Source: JBLIKP01 sp047635375 (GTDB lineage Bacteria > Bacteroidota > Bacteroidia > Sphingobacteriales > Sphingobacteriaceae). Taken from it: a DNA stretch of 26,373 nt. Both the position numbers and the translations under genes were made by a program. The stretch covers positions 1 to 26,373 of the forward strand of contig JBLIKP010000027.1 of the NCBI GenBank assembly GCA_047635375.1. Direction: 5' to 3'. Below, in pieces: positions 7,825-16,314 of this stretch. Under the pieces are notes generated by a model. The model was not told the DNA's origin. It made no database searches and saw nothing but the letters and a program-made list of their open reading frames with translations. Position 1 is the stretch's first letter; every line of letters starts with the position of its first letter.

Positions 7825-7844
7825 TTGGATGTTTTTTGTTAATG

Positions 7845-7852
7845 CAAAGTTA
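7845..7852 (-). promoter_or_regulatory. Candidate -7 element for mrp
   Basis: The minus strand reads TAACTTTG, an exact TAnnTTTG -7 element and identical to the one before rlmN. Transcription would start about 15 bases before the mrp ATG. The -33 element is poor (TTC rather than TTG about 20 bases upstream). Confidence 0.55.
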
Positions 7853-7894
7853 TCATTTTAACACAGGAAGTTGAATATTGTTCGTTTTATTGGA

Positions 7895-8011
7895 TTAGGG
7901 TCAAAGGCACTATTTTTATTAAAATTTGTTGATTGAAAAACTCGAAAATAGTAGTTTAATTACTTATTTTAGTGCCCTGTCTCTGGATTCCCCTTTATTT
8001 TTTGACCCTAA
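7895..8011. repeat. Interrupted inverted repeat upstream of the recombinase-like gene
   Basis: The left arm is TTAGGGTCAAAGGCACTA (7895-7912). The right side holds the reverse complements of both halves, but apart: TAGTGCC at 7970-7976 and TTTGACCCTAA at 8001-8011, with 24 unmatched bases between them. The 11-base and 7-base arms are perfect. The repeat lies in the mrp/recombinase-like intergenic region and ends 10 bases before the start of the downstream gene, so it could be an operator or a former recombination site. Confidence 0.6.
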
Positions 8012-8021
8012 CTTCTCATAC

Positions 8022-9254
8022 ATGGCTTCCATTAATTTATACTTACGTCCGGAAATGACTGACTCTGAAGGTAAAACACCTATTTACCTTGTTTTTCAAG
8101 AAAGGGGTAAAAAATTCAAACACTATACTGGCAGAAAAATTAAAAGTGGTAATTGGAATTCTCGAAAACAACGAGCGATTGACGATAGTCCAGGGGTGGA
8201 TGAAGTGAATCGTGAAATTGGATTTCAAGAAAAATTCCTAAAGGAACTGTACTATGATTTTTCCTCAAACCATGACGAAATTGATTTCAGCGATTTAAAA
8301 GCTCAATTCAAGTCTTCATTATTCAAGGCGCGGGAGGAAAATGAATTTTTCTGTGGGTTCCAGGAGTTTATTACAGAATCACGTAAGGAGAAAAAAGCAA
8401 GCACGGTTTTAATTTATGAAGCTTTATTAAGGGATGTTAAGTCCTTTTCCAAGTTTTTCAAACAGCAAATTGCCTTTTCAAAGATTAATGGCGGGCTGCT
8501 CAGGGAGTTTTCGGTGTACCTAGCAACGGAGAATTCTAATACAAATAACACGATAAACAAAAAGGTAAAAACCTTAAAAGTTTATTTAAAATGGGCCTCT
8601 GAAAAAGGTTTTATCAAGGAGGGGAACTACAGGAATTTCAATGTAAAAAGTACAGCAGCTGTAAAAGTGTTTTTATCGGAAGCAGAGCTTTCTCTTTTTT
8701 TTAATTTAAATATAGCCCGTTATCCCGACCTCACTATTAGCAGAGACTTATTCCTTTTTAGTTGTTTTACTGGACTAAAATTCTCAGACATTATTGGGTT
8801 GAAACCTCAGCAAATAGTAAATGGTAAAATGATAATCTTTCATGCTAATTTAAATGAGACTGTTTCGATTCCGTTAAATAACTATGGTTTGATGATTCTA
8901 AAAAAGTATGAAGAACTAAATTTATCGACCTGCTTTCCTACCATATCAAATGTTCAAATTAATAGGGATGTAAAAGAGTTGGGCAAAATGGCATGCTTAT
9001 TAGATCCTGTTGAAGTGAAAATTGCGAAGGGCGATGCTTTGGAAATAAAAACAGTTCCAAAGTATAATCTTTTGAGCACGAATTCAGCAAGGCTGACTTA
9101 TGCAATACAAAGTATAAAAGACGGCATGCCTCCTCAGTTAATTGGTAAAATCCTTGGTCAAAAGAATATTGATAATTTACTTAAAATAGCCCTTCAAACA
9201 ACGCGTCCTGCGGATGTAGAAATTGTAAATTCTTGGAATATAAAAGTTTTTTAA
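8022..9254 (+). CDS. Tyrosine-recombinase-fold protein, probably catalytically inactive
   Basis: This 410-residue protein has the domain order of Bacteroidota integrases: an arm-binding domain at the N-terminus (MASINLYLRPEMTDSEG, GRKIKSGNWN), a SAM-like core-binding domain (about residues 105-200, ending in KTLKVYLKWASEKGF) and a catalytic-fold domain (RDLFLFSCFTGLKFSDIIGL onward). The active-site residues are mostly missing. TGLRFSD is TGLKFSD (K253); the H of H-x2-R is N354, while R357 is kept; LGH is LGQ (Q380); and no tyrosine occurs near residue 389, where the nucleophile should be (KIALQTT). The reading frame is nevertheless intact and full length, so a DNA-binding role after loss of catalysis is inferred. 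The ATG at 8022 starts exactly at the arm domain; the upstream extension uses TTG and crosses the inverted repeat. Confidence 0.85.
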   Translation: MASINLYLRPEMTDSEGKTPIYLVFQERGKKFKHYTGRKIKSGNWNSRKQRAIDDSPGVDEVNREIGFQEKFLKELYYDFSSNHDEIDFSDLKAQFKSSLFKAREENEFFCGFQEFITESRKEKKASTVLIYEALLRDVKSFSKFFKQQIAFSKINGGLLREFSVYLATENSNTNNTINKKVKTLKVYLKWASEKGFIKEGNYRNFNVKSTAAVKVFLSEAELSLFFNLNIARYPDLTISRDLFLFSCFTGLKFSDIIGLKPQQIVNGKMIIFHANLNETVSIPLNNYGLMILKKYEELNLSTCFPTISNVQINRDVKELGKMACLLDPVEVKIAKGDALEIKTVPKYNLLSTNSARLTYAIQSIKDGMPPQLIGKILGQKNIDNLLKIALQTTRPADVEIVNSWNIKVF

Positions 9255-9335
9255 AAATCCGAATCTCCTCAGAATTCGTAGTTCCTCTTAACACCAATTA
9301 ATGGTGGGAAATAAAATCCAAAAACTAATATAAAA

Positions 9336-9878
9336 ATGAAAAAATTCTTATTGGCTGTTATGGCCGCTGGATCAATGGCTATGATGGCTTGTGGTGATTC
9401 TACAGAAAAAACTGCTGAAAAAGCAGAGAAAATGACAGAAGAAATGGCTCCTAAAATGGAAGCCGAGAAAGCTTCTTTAAACATTGTTGAAACGGCAATG
9501 GGCAATGAAAATTTTACAACTCTTGTCGCTGCAATAAAAGCAGCTGGATTAGTTGATGCACTTTCTAGTGAAGGTCCGTTTACAGTATTTGCTCCAACAA
9601 ATGCCGCATTCGCAAAACTTCCAAAAGGAACTGTTGAAAATCTGCTTAAGCCAGAAAATAAAGAAAAGCTTGCAGCAATTTTAACTTACCATGTTGTACC
9701 AATGAAGGTTATGGCTGCTGATGTTAAAACAATGATGGCTCCAACCGTTAACGGAAAAGAAATGAGTGTTTCCGTTTCAGATAAGGGCGTAATGGTAGAT
9801 AAATCAATGGTTGTTTCAACCGATATCGTATGTAGCAATGGAGTAATCCATGTTATTGACGCGGTTATTATGCCTTAA
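9336..9878 (+). CDS. Fasciclin (FAS1) domain lipoprotein
   Basis: This 180-residue protein has a lipoprotein signal (MKKFLLAVMAAGSMAMMAC, Cys at residue 19), a Lys/Glu-rich tether of about 27 residues with likely helical character, and one FAS1 domain from about residue 48 to the end. The domain carries the conserved GPFTVFAPTNAAFAKLP block, the ILTYHVVP motif and the final GVIHVIDAVIMP. FAS1 domains mediate adhesion or ligand binding at the cell surface. It begins 81 bases after the recombinase-like gene and ends in a strong terminator. I saw no clear promoter in the gap, so joint or separate transcription remains open. Confidence 0.93.
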   Translation: MKKFLLAVMAAGSMAMMACGDSTEKTAEKAEKMTEEMAPKMEAEKASLNIVETAMGNENFTTLVAAIKAAGLVDALSSEGPFTVFAPTNAAFAKLPKGTVENLLKPENKEKLAAILTYHVVPMKVMAADVKTMMAPTVNGKEMSVSVSDKGVMVDKSMVVSTDIVCSNGVIHVIDAVIMP

Positions 9879-9901
9879 ACAATAATAAAACCTGTTTTTA
9901 G

Positions 9902-9937
9902 CCCCATAGGACTTCTGTGTTATGGGGTTATTTTTTT
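9902..9937 (+). terminator. Intrinsic terminator of the fasciclin gene
   Basis: A CCCCATA (9902-9908) / TATGGGG (9921-9927) stem with a 12-base loop is followed by TTA and seven T residues (9931-9937) on the plus strand, 24 bases after the stop codon at 9878. Confidence 0.8.
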
Positions 9938-9939
9938 GT

Positions 9940-9973
9940 AAAAAAATGCCACGAGAAATTTTCCCGTGGCATT
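9940..9973 (-). terminator. Intrinsic terminator of the downstream giant gene
   Basis: On the minus strand an AATGCCACG / CGTGGCATT stem (9973-9965 with 9953-9945), which can extend inward past one mismatch, runs into seven T residues ending at 9940. It starts 19 bases after the stop of the giant gene and abuts the terminator of the convergent fasciclin gene. Confidence 0.85.
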
Positions 9974-9991
9974 AATTTAAAATAAAGGGTT

Positions 9992-12900
9992 TTACTTTTT
10001 AACTATTACTATTTTTTTGGTGGTCACTTTATTTTCACCATAGGTTAATCTCACCATATAGGAACCTGTTGGAATTTGATTAAGGTTGAATGTAGTTGTT
10101 GAGTTAACTAGGTTAATTGAGTCCTCAAAAACAACCCTTCCAAACAAATCAACTAACTCTAATTTTCCAAAGCCAAAGTCACCTTCTGAATTATTGCTAA
10201 CATTTAAAACGTTATCTGCTGGATTCGGATAAACTTCAAATTGAATATCTTCCAAGCTGGATGCGCCCTTTTTAAATATATTTGCTGCTCCACATGATTG
10301 TGAAACAGAGATATCATCTATATATGCGTATGCTTCAAGAAGTGCAAGATCTAAATTTCCAAAAGACACAACACTTCCAATATTGTTATTTGATAAATGC
10401 GATTCGATAATGATGTATTTATAAGCACTATCGGCTTGGAAATCTAATGAGACTTCCTCCCATTGGCCAATTGTTGCCAAAACTTTAGAATAAATTAGCT
10501 TGGCATTTGTGGGCTCGTATAACTCATTATTTATCGGGTGCGTTGATAGTTTTACCAAAATATTCATATCTACAAGCCCTAAAATATTGGCTGGTAAACC
10601 TGAAGATAGGTTTTTATGGGCAAGCGCTCCAAACAATTGGACTTTATAGCTTTGCCCAATTACCATAGGTTCATTTAATTGCGAACTTATAGCTTCATGA
10701 GCTTTTAAGTCAATATCAACCGATTTTCCATTAGAGTTATTGATGGTTTGTATCACCTCCCTATTTAATATGCCAATTATTGGGTCAGATTCAGGTAAAT
10801 TTGAAAAGTATGGCAAGTCTCTAATTGATATAGTTGCTGTTTTTGCTGAAGACTGAATAGAGCCGAGGCCCATTAAACCAGCATACCTATCGGTACCTTG
10901 ATGTCTTAATTCTTGATATCCTGCAAAATTACAAGGTAAATCAATGCAAAAGGGCTCAACTTTACTTGGGGTGCACCATTTTAAACATTCTAAATCCAGA
11001 TCAAATAAATCTGGATCTCCAGTAGCAAGGAACCATCCAGTAGCAGCATTAGCTTGCCCAATAGTTTCAGGTTCAATCCCATCTTCAAATCCACCGTTTC
11101 TAACAAATTCCCGCCCCTTGTTTATCCTCACAATTACTTCATCTACAGCCTTACACCCTGTGGTCATATCGGTTACCTCTAAATAGTAAACTCGATCTTT
11201 ATCAATGCAAACTGTTGGGTTGGGTGCAAACGGATCGCTTAGGCCAACGCCTGGAGTCCATTCATATTGGTAATCACCAGAATTTCCTGATGCGCTTGGG
11301 TTACCACCCAAAACACCGCACTCATCATTGCATAAGTATATATCATTGCCAGCATCAGCAATTGGGGCTGGAACTGGAACCAAATGAATTTCTTTCATTA
11401 CAGGATTTCCATTTTCATCAGTTCCATCCTGTAAGTAAACTATTTCTCCTTCAGGGCAACCTTCAATATCTTTACTTCCACCAATTGATCCAGTGGCTTT
11501 GCCACCAAGAATGTTGTCAGTACCCCCACCTCCACGAACAACAACCTCACATGGAACAACACATTGTTCAACTGTGTCGCGTATAACAATTGTATTCATA
11601 TCAATTTTACATTCAGGCAAAACAGACACCTCATCGATAAATACATAGGAAATTAAAGCAGGATTAAGCTGGTTCTTATAATTCTGAACATTTCCGTTTA
11701 ATATATTATTAACATTACTGGAAAGTATATCTTTAAGAACATCCCCTGGTGAGATGTCAAGATTTACTCCAGGGAAACCATTTTCAAGCGTGATATATCT
11801 GAAAGAATCTTTCGCCGTGTATTCAAAACAGTAGTCATCCCAAACTCCAGTTTTTTCAATTGTAAATGAGGCGACTTCCGGAATAGGTACTGGGGAGAAA
11901 GGAATTAAGTTTTGCCAATCTTGTGAATATTGACTTAGCTTAATATTTACTTCTCCTTTTTTCTGAAATAATTCGGGTGCTAAATCGCCAAATATTAAAC
12001 CCCCTTTTGCATTAGCAGCCTTAAAACAAATAGTGTATTTCTCTCCTACCACCATATTGGTTCTCATCTTGGTTTCAATGGCCTCTGTGGCAATTTTGGT
12101 GCTAATATTTACACCTTGAACTCCCTTTAAATTTGGGTTAGTTGAAAGCTTTTCCAAAGCATCATCTCCTGCCAAAGATAATAATCCAGCATAATGTCCT
12201 AATTGAGAATCAAAGTGATCTTGTGAACCCCAATGATTACATGGAACACCGAAGCAAATTAAATCATCAACAGGGTTGCAATTTAAAACACAGGTAGCCT
12301 TATAATCGTAATAATCTGGTAATCCTGTGGCCTTACTCCAGTAGGCAGCTTTTTCAATGTCACCAGGAAGTAGCGGAGTGATACCCTGTTCAAATCCACC
12401 GTTAAAAATGTAATCTGGACGTGGCGTTACCCAAACATTTACAGAATCTTCTGCTTCACAGCCTTTAACATCTGTAACAGTAACAAAATAATGCTCGTCT
12501 TTATCGGGAGAAGCTATTGGATTTGATGAGGTGTTATTTTGTAGCTCATTATTTGGTGTCCATAAATAGGCATATGGGGACGTTCCCAAAGTGCCAGTTG
12601 GGAAGCCACCTATAACTGCATTTTCTCCCTGACACATATATTTCGTATCACCGGCTTCTGCTAAAGGAAGAGGATTTACGTTAATTGTTATGTAATCAGT
12701 TGATAAACAACCGGATGCATCGGATATTGTTAAAGTATAGTATGTGGTGTTATCCGGAAAAGCTTCTGTGTTTGGCATATTTGGTGTGGCTAACCCTGTA
12801 CTTGGCGTCCAATTATATTGGAAATCTGAAGAAAATGAATTATTTCCAATTGTGATTGTATCGTTTATGCATAAGTCAATGTCTTCTCCTGCATCAGCAT

Positions 12901-15865
12901 CATCAAGATCACCGATAAAAATTGTGATTTCATCGGATGCTGCACAGGTTCTTAAGCCATTATTATGGTCTTCAGCAAGCAGGGTATAGGTAATTGTATT
13001 TTCTGGGTTGGCATGGGCTTCCATACTGTTTTGATCTTGAATATCAATCCAGTTATCAGGAATCCATGTTAAGTCATAATTCCCTGAACCACCCAATACG
13101 GCAGTTGGACTGCCAAGGTAAATCCCATTCGCGGGTAAACCAGAACAATAAACTTGATCTAGACCCAGGTTTACGGAAGGGGGTGATAACACAGTTACAA
13201 CTACCTTGTCAGAAGCTTTGCAATTGTAATAATCAGTTGCGGTCACCGTGTATTCAAGAGTTGTTGTAGGGGATATTACTGGTGTTTCTTCAGTTGAAAT
13301 GAAGCCTCCTAGCGCTTTCCAAGAGTATGCAAAACTTGGCTTTCCATCATAAGCAACAGGTGACGTACCTATTTGAACTTCCTCTCCAAGACAAACGTTT
13401 AGGTCTCTCCCGGCGTCGACTTTAAGATTGTTTGGACTTACTTGGTAAGCATAATAATACGATTTAAATGGGCTAAACAAATCTTTTATTTCAAGGAAAA
13501 ATGTTTTCTTGTAAAGAAGACTCGCTACTGTTGGTTGACGTACAGTTGTTGAAGATAATTCGGGTTCATAATCCCAAGTGTAGGAGTAACTATCACTACT
13601 TGGAGGGTTGTTATCGGGTCCAATTTGATTGGTTCCGGGAGTAATACAACTTTTATATACCGTTGTGATTCCTGTTCCCCCTCCAGTTCCGCCAGGATTG
13701 GAGCCACCGCCGCAAGCGGATTTTACCGAGACATTAAAAGTTTTTTGGGCAGTACAATTAGCCGCATCGGTTATATTTACAGTAAATGATTCAGTCCCAA
13801 CATTTGTATAGGTTGCCGTAGGTATCCTCAAATTTGGGTCATTTAATAGATTTGCAGAAGAGGAACTTGACCAGTCATAGGTAAAAGGACCTTGTCCGTT
13901 ATTTTCGGCCATATTAAATGCAACTGGAAAAGAATTATTAATACAAACTGGTGAATTTGGTCTTATTTTTAAGTCAATTGGCCCGCTTTTTAGGACAGTT
14001 GCCGAACTATAAGCCTTACATCCAGACCCATCAGTAATCTCAAGGTTGAATTTTCTAGACGAATTTACCGTAAGTGTTGGTTTTGTTAAATTCGATGAAA
14101 AGGGTCCATTAACCTCAGTCCAACTATAGGTAATTGGCGATGTTGCATTTACGACAATTGGGTTGTCACCCAATGTGATTGATCCTGATTCACAAACATA
14201 ATACGGACCACCTGCAAAGGCTTCCATAACTTTCACCTCTTTGGTGGCAGAAACTTGACAGCCCGTATTATCGGTCACAATTACAGTGTAGCTTGTGGTA
14301 GCACTCGGATTAACTTCAATGGTTGCTGAATTCCCTAACGGGGTTGTTTCATTGTGCCATGAATATTGGTAACCTGGTTTTCCACCATCAACATCAGCAT
14401 AAAGAAATGAACTTTGGCCATCACATATTTTGTCTTTACCTGTAACTGAAACTGTTGCTGCTGGATAATATTCTAACTCTTGGACATAAGTTGTTTTGCA
14501 TCCTGTAGCCAAATGAGTAGCTGTTAATTTGTATGAAGTATTATTTGCAGGCTTAACCTTGATATTTTCGGCATTATAACTATCAAATGGAGAGTTTTGG
14601 TTAGTCCATGTATAGGAATATCCCGTTAATCCGCTAGTTGAAGGGTGGTTTAGATAAAATGAATTTAAATTACATCTCACCAGTGGGGCTAGAGGTGGGA
14701 AATTTGCTTTTATTACCCCAACAGAAACTTGGTCTGTGTCAAATAAATTGGTAAGTGTGTTAGTAACACTAACAGTGTAGTTTGTTGATTGAGATGGTGA
14801 AACCGTTGGATTAGGCTGCGTGGAAACTGTTGTGCCAGATTGGTCTTTCCAAACATAGCTTAATGTGGCATTACAATTATCAAAACCTGTTGGATTCCCA
14901 CCGATTTGAGTGGAATTTCCTTCGCAAATAATTTTATTTGGGCCGGCATTAGCCACTGGTGGTTCAGTTTCACATTCTAGAAAGTTGACCACAACATCGT
15001 CAATATAAATATAAGAATTGGCCCAGTAGCCATTGTTATAGTCGTGATATTCGTCTACATTTACTGAAGTATTACTTAAGCTAGCGCTAACGGCATCATT
15101 ATTTAGGATGTTAAAGCCCGAATAAACGTCAGCGTTTGGCCCATTAACTCTTGCCTTGATAGCTGCATAGGTTGATCTTAAATCAGATTCTATTATTAAA
15201 TAATCATAGGAAGAATCTGGGGTAAAAGTAAAGGAGAATTTTTCCCAGCCTTGCTTTTCGCAAGTTTGTCCGGAATAAATTACTTGTCCATCGGTGGGTT
15301 GATATCCAAGTTGGGATTGTGCCTGTTTTGCAAGTTTTACTCTAAAGGAGCCACAGTCGGCGGTTAGAAATTCGTTAACTTCTCCTTTTTCAGCGGAGGA
15401 AACAAAAAATGATAGTTCATACTTTTTACAAGGAGTTACGGTTTCATTTAATTTAATTTGCGATGCTTCTACAAGTACAAATTCAGCTTGACTTGAAAGT
15501 GGGGTATGGTTAAAGTCAAAATTTGCATCTTCAGCAAAATGGACAGCACTCCAAAGGCCCATGTATCTTTTGCCGCCTTGGTTTTGCTCTTCAAAACCAA
15601 AATGGTTGCAAGGGACGTCAACGCAAAGGAAATCGCTTGGGTTATTACATGCTGGGAAACAAGCAAGATCCTCATCAAAAATATCGGGGTCACCAGTAGC
15701 TGCTGACCAGCCTGAGGAATAATCGATTTGACCACGGGAATCAGGCATAACACCTGACTCGAAATCCCCGTTGTTTAAAACACTTGTACCACAATTTGGC
15801 GTGGTTTGGCAAATTGCACATAGGGGGAATAGTGCAATAATAATGTAAGACAATATTTTTTTCAT
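9992..15865 (-). CDS. Giant secreted multidomain surface protein, T9SS type A (copy B)
   Basis: This 1957-residue protein starts with a signal peptide (MKKILSYIIIALFPLCAICQ). The ATG at 15865 is preferred to an upstream TTG because the signal peptide begins there. Three related jelly-roll-like modules begin near residues 30, 1152 and 1585. Each opens with NGxFExG and W-x2-ATGxPD and holds a C-x3-C-x(7,8)-C-x4-C cluster ending in PCN. About ten Ig/PKD-like repeats lie between modules 1 and 2 (for example ANAGPNKIICEG, ADAGEDIDLCIN, each closing with a VTVTDxxGC-type strand), and one between modules 2 and 3. A Gly-rich linker (CGGGSNPGGTGGGTG) lies near residue 720. A T9SS type A sorting domain closes the protein (VYPNPADNVLNVS to the end). 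No enzyme domain is seen. Adhesion or matrix binding is inferred. It is colinear with copy A. Confidence 0.92.
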   Translation of the reverse strand: MKKILSYIIIALFPLCAICQTTPNCGTSVLNNGDFESGVMPDSRGQIDYSSGWSAATGDPDIFDEDLACFPACNNPSDFLCVDVPCNHFGFEEQNQGGKRYMGLWSAVHFAEDANFDFNHTPLSSQAEFVLVEASQIKLNETVTPCKKYELSFFVSSAEKGEVNEFLTADCGSFRVKLAKQAQSQLGYQPTDGQVIYSGQTCEKQGWEKFSFTFTPDSSYDYLIIESDLRSTYAAIKARVNGPNADVYSGFNILNNDAVSASLSNTSVNVDEYHDYNNGYWANSYIYIDDVVVNFLECETEPPVANAGPNKIICEGNSTQIGGNPTGFDNCNATLSYVWKDQSGTTVSTQPNPTVSPSQSTNYTVSVTNTLTNLFDTDQVSVGVIKANFPPLAPLVRCNLNSFYLNHPSTSGLTGYSYTWTNQNSPFDSYNAENIKVKPANNTSYKLTATHLATGCKTTYVQELEYYPAATVSVTGKDKICDGQSSFLYADVDGGKPGYQYSWHNETTPLGNSATIEVNPSATTSYTVIVTDNTGCQVSATKEVKVMEAFAGGPYYVCESGSITLGDNPIVVNATSPITYSWTEVNGPFSSNLTKPTLTVNSSRKFNLEITDGSGCKAYSSATVLKSGPIDLKIRPNSPVCINNSFPVAFNMAENNGQGPFTYDWSSSSSANLLNDPNLRIPTATYTNVGTESFTVNITDAANCTAQKTFNVSVKSACGGGSNPGGTGGGTGITTVYKSCITPGTNQIGPDNNPPSSDSYSYTWDYEPELSSTTVRQPTVASLLYKKTFFLEIKDLFSPFKSYYYAYQVSPNNLKVDAGRDLNVCLGEEVQIGTSPVAYDGKPSFAYSWKALGGFISTEETPVISPTTTLEYTVTATDYYNCKASDKVVVTVLSPPSVNLGLDQVYCSGLPANGIYLGSPTAVLGGSGNYDLTWIPDNWIDIQDQNSMEAHANPENTITYTLLAEDHNNGLRTCAASDEITIFIGDLDDADAGEDIDLCINDTITIGNNSFSSDFQYNWTPSTGLATPNMPNTEAFPDNTTYYTLTISDASGCLSTDYITINVNPLPLAEAGDTKYMCQGENAVIGGFPTGTLGTSPYAYLWTPNNELQNNTSSNPIASPDKDEHYFVTVTDVKGCEAEDSVNVWVTPRPDYIFNGGFEQGITPLLPGDIEKAAYWSKATGLPDYYDYKATCVLNCNPVDDLICFGVPCNHWGSQDHFDSQLGHYAGLLSLAGDDALEKLSTNPNLKGVQGVNISTKIATEAIETKMRTNMVVGEKYTICFKAANAKGGLIFGDLAPELFQKKGEVNIKLSQYSQDWQNLIPFSPVPIPEVASFTIEKTGVWDDYCFEYTAKDSFRYITLENGFPGVNLDISPGDVLKDILSSNVNNILNGNVQNYKNQLNPALISYVFIDEVSVLPECKIDMNTIVIRDTVEQCVVPCEVVVRGGGGTDNILGGKATGSIGGSKDIEGCPEGEIVYLQDGTDENGNPVMKEIHLVPVPAPIADAGNDIYLCNDECGVLGGNPSASGNSGDYQYEWTPGVGLSDPFAPNPTVCIDKDRVYYLEVTDMTTGCKAVDEVIVRINKGREFVRNGGFEDGIEPETIGQANAATGWFLATGDPDLFDLDLECLKWCTPSKVEPFCIDLPCNFAGYQELRHQGTDRYAGLMGLGSIQSSAKTATISIRDLPYFSNLPESDPIIGILNREVIQTINNSNGKSVDIDLKAHEAISSQLNEPMVIGQSYKVQLFGALAHKNLSSGLPANILGLVDMNILVKLSTHPINNELYEPTNAKLIYSKVLATIGQWEEVSLDFQADSAYKYIIIESHLSNNNIGSVVSFGNLDLALLEAYAYIDDISVSQSCGAANIFKKGASSLEDIQFEVYPNPADNVLNVSNNSEGDFGFGKLELVDLFGRVVFEDSINLVNSTTTFNLNQIPTGSYMVRLTYGENKVTTKKIVIVKK

Positions 15866-15931
15866 GTTTAAAAGATTGGATTGGGAGTTCAATATAAAAT
15901 TTTAAATTTTAAATTAAAAATATCACATCTA

Positions 15932-15953
15932 TAAACATGTTAATATATGTTTA
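15932..15953. repeat. Small inverted repeat upstream of giant copy B
   Basis: TAAACAT (15932-15938) and ATGTTTA (15947-15953) form a perfect 7-bp inverted repeat with an eight-base spacer in the AT-rich leader, 67 bases above the copy B start. It could be an operator, but AT-rich sequence makes such matches common. The rest of 15866-15989 shows no gene. Confidence 0.3.
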
Positions 15954-15989
15954 GCAGGGAAAGGCGAGAAAATTTTATTTACTGGATGG

Positions 15990-16267
15990 TTATTTTATTT
16001 TACTTGTCAAAGGATTTACCAATCCGTCATATTTGGTAAGCTCCAAATAAACGGTTCCTATCAATATTTCTACTTCCGCTTTAAGCGGAATTCTGTTTAA
16101 ATCGTCAGTTACCCATAGGAACATTTGACTATCCTTTTTGAAGATTCTACCCGGCGTTAATTTTGGACTAAATTTAAGGCAGTTAAAAGTGCCTAGGTCT
16201 GTAGTTATGGTTTCCTTGCCAATGTACTTTACCGAAATTGGGTTGGTTTCCTTGCCTAAAAAAAAAA
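15990..16267 (-). pseudogene. 3' remnant of the DUF3108 gene
   Basis: This stretch matches the last 90 or so codons of the intact DUF3108 gene at 22422-23186 at about 93% of bases (I count 19 differences, with a run of about 96 identical bases). The frame is open from FLGKETNPIS to a TAA at 15990, and ends TSKIK where the intact gene has TSKIQ. Of about 17 changed codons, 14 are synonymous, and the three replacements are conservative. The homology stops upstream at a run of ten A residues (plus strand), directly next to the terminator of giant copy A, and an in-frame stop precedes it; no start codon is available in frame. The 5' two-thirds of the gene is missing. It lies just upstream of giant copy B, in the same position that the intact gene has relative to copy A. 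Confidence 0.93.
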
Positions 16268-16279
16268 TAAGAAATCATA

Positions 16280-16314
16280 AAAAAAGCCCCAACTAATTTA
16301 GTTGGGGCTTTTTT
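16280..16314 (-). terminator. Intrinsic terminator of giant copy A
   Basis: GCCCCAACT (16286-16294) pairs with AGTTGGGGC (16300-16308) across a five-base loop, with six A residues on the left and six T residues on the right, so it can act on either strand. It begins five bases after the copy A stop at 16319. Confidence 0.9.

Noticed and set aside
9292..9306. CACCA/TGGTG hairpin before the fasciclin gene as an operator or riboswitch.
   Set aside because: Five-base arms with a five-base loop are too short to be distinguished from chance, and no matching site occurs elsewhere.
7895..9878. The recombinase-like gene and its neighbour as an integrated mobile element.
   Set aside because: No direct repeats, tRNA target, transposase, relaxase or phage genes are visible, and the recombinase active site is lost; the flanking genes are ordinary.
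11215..11586. A 123-residue His/Gln-rich plus-strand open frame.
   Set aside because: It is antisense to the giant gene and its composition follows from the repeat-rich coding strand; no start signal or family resemblance.
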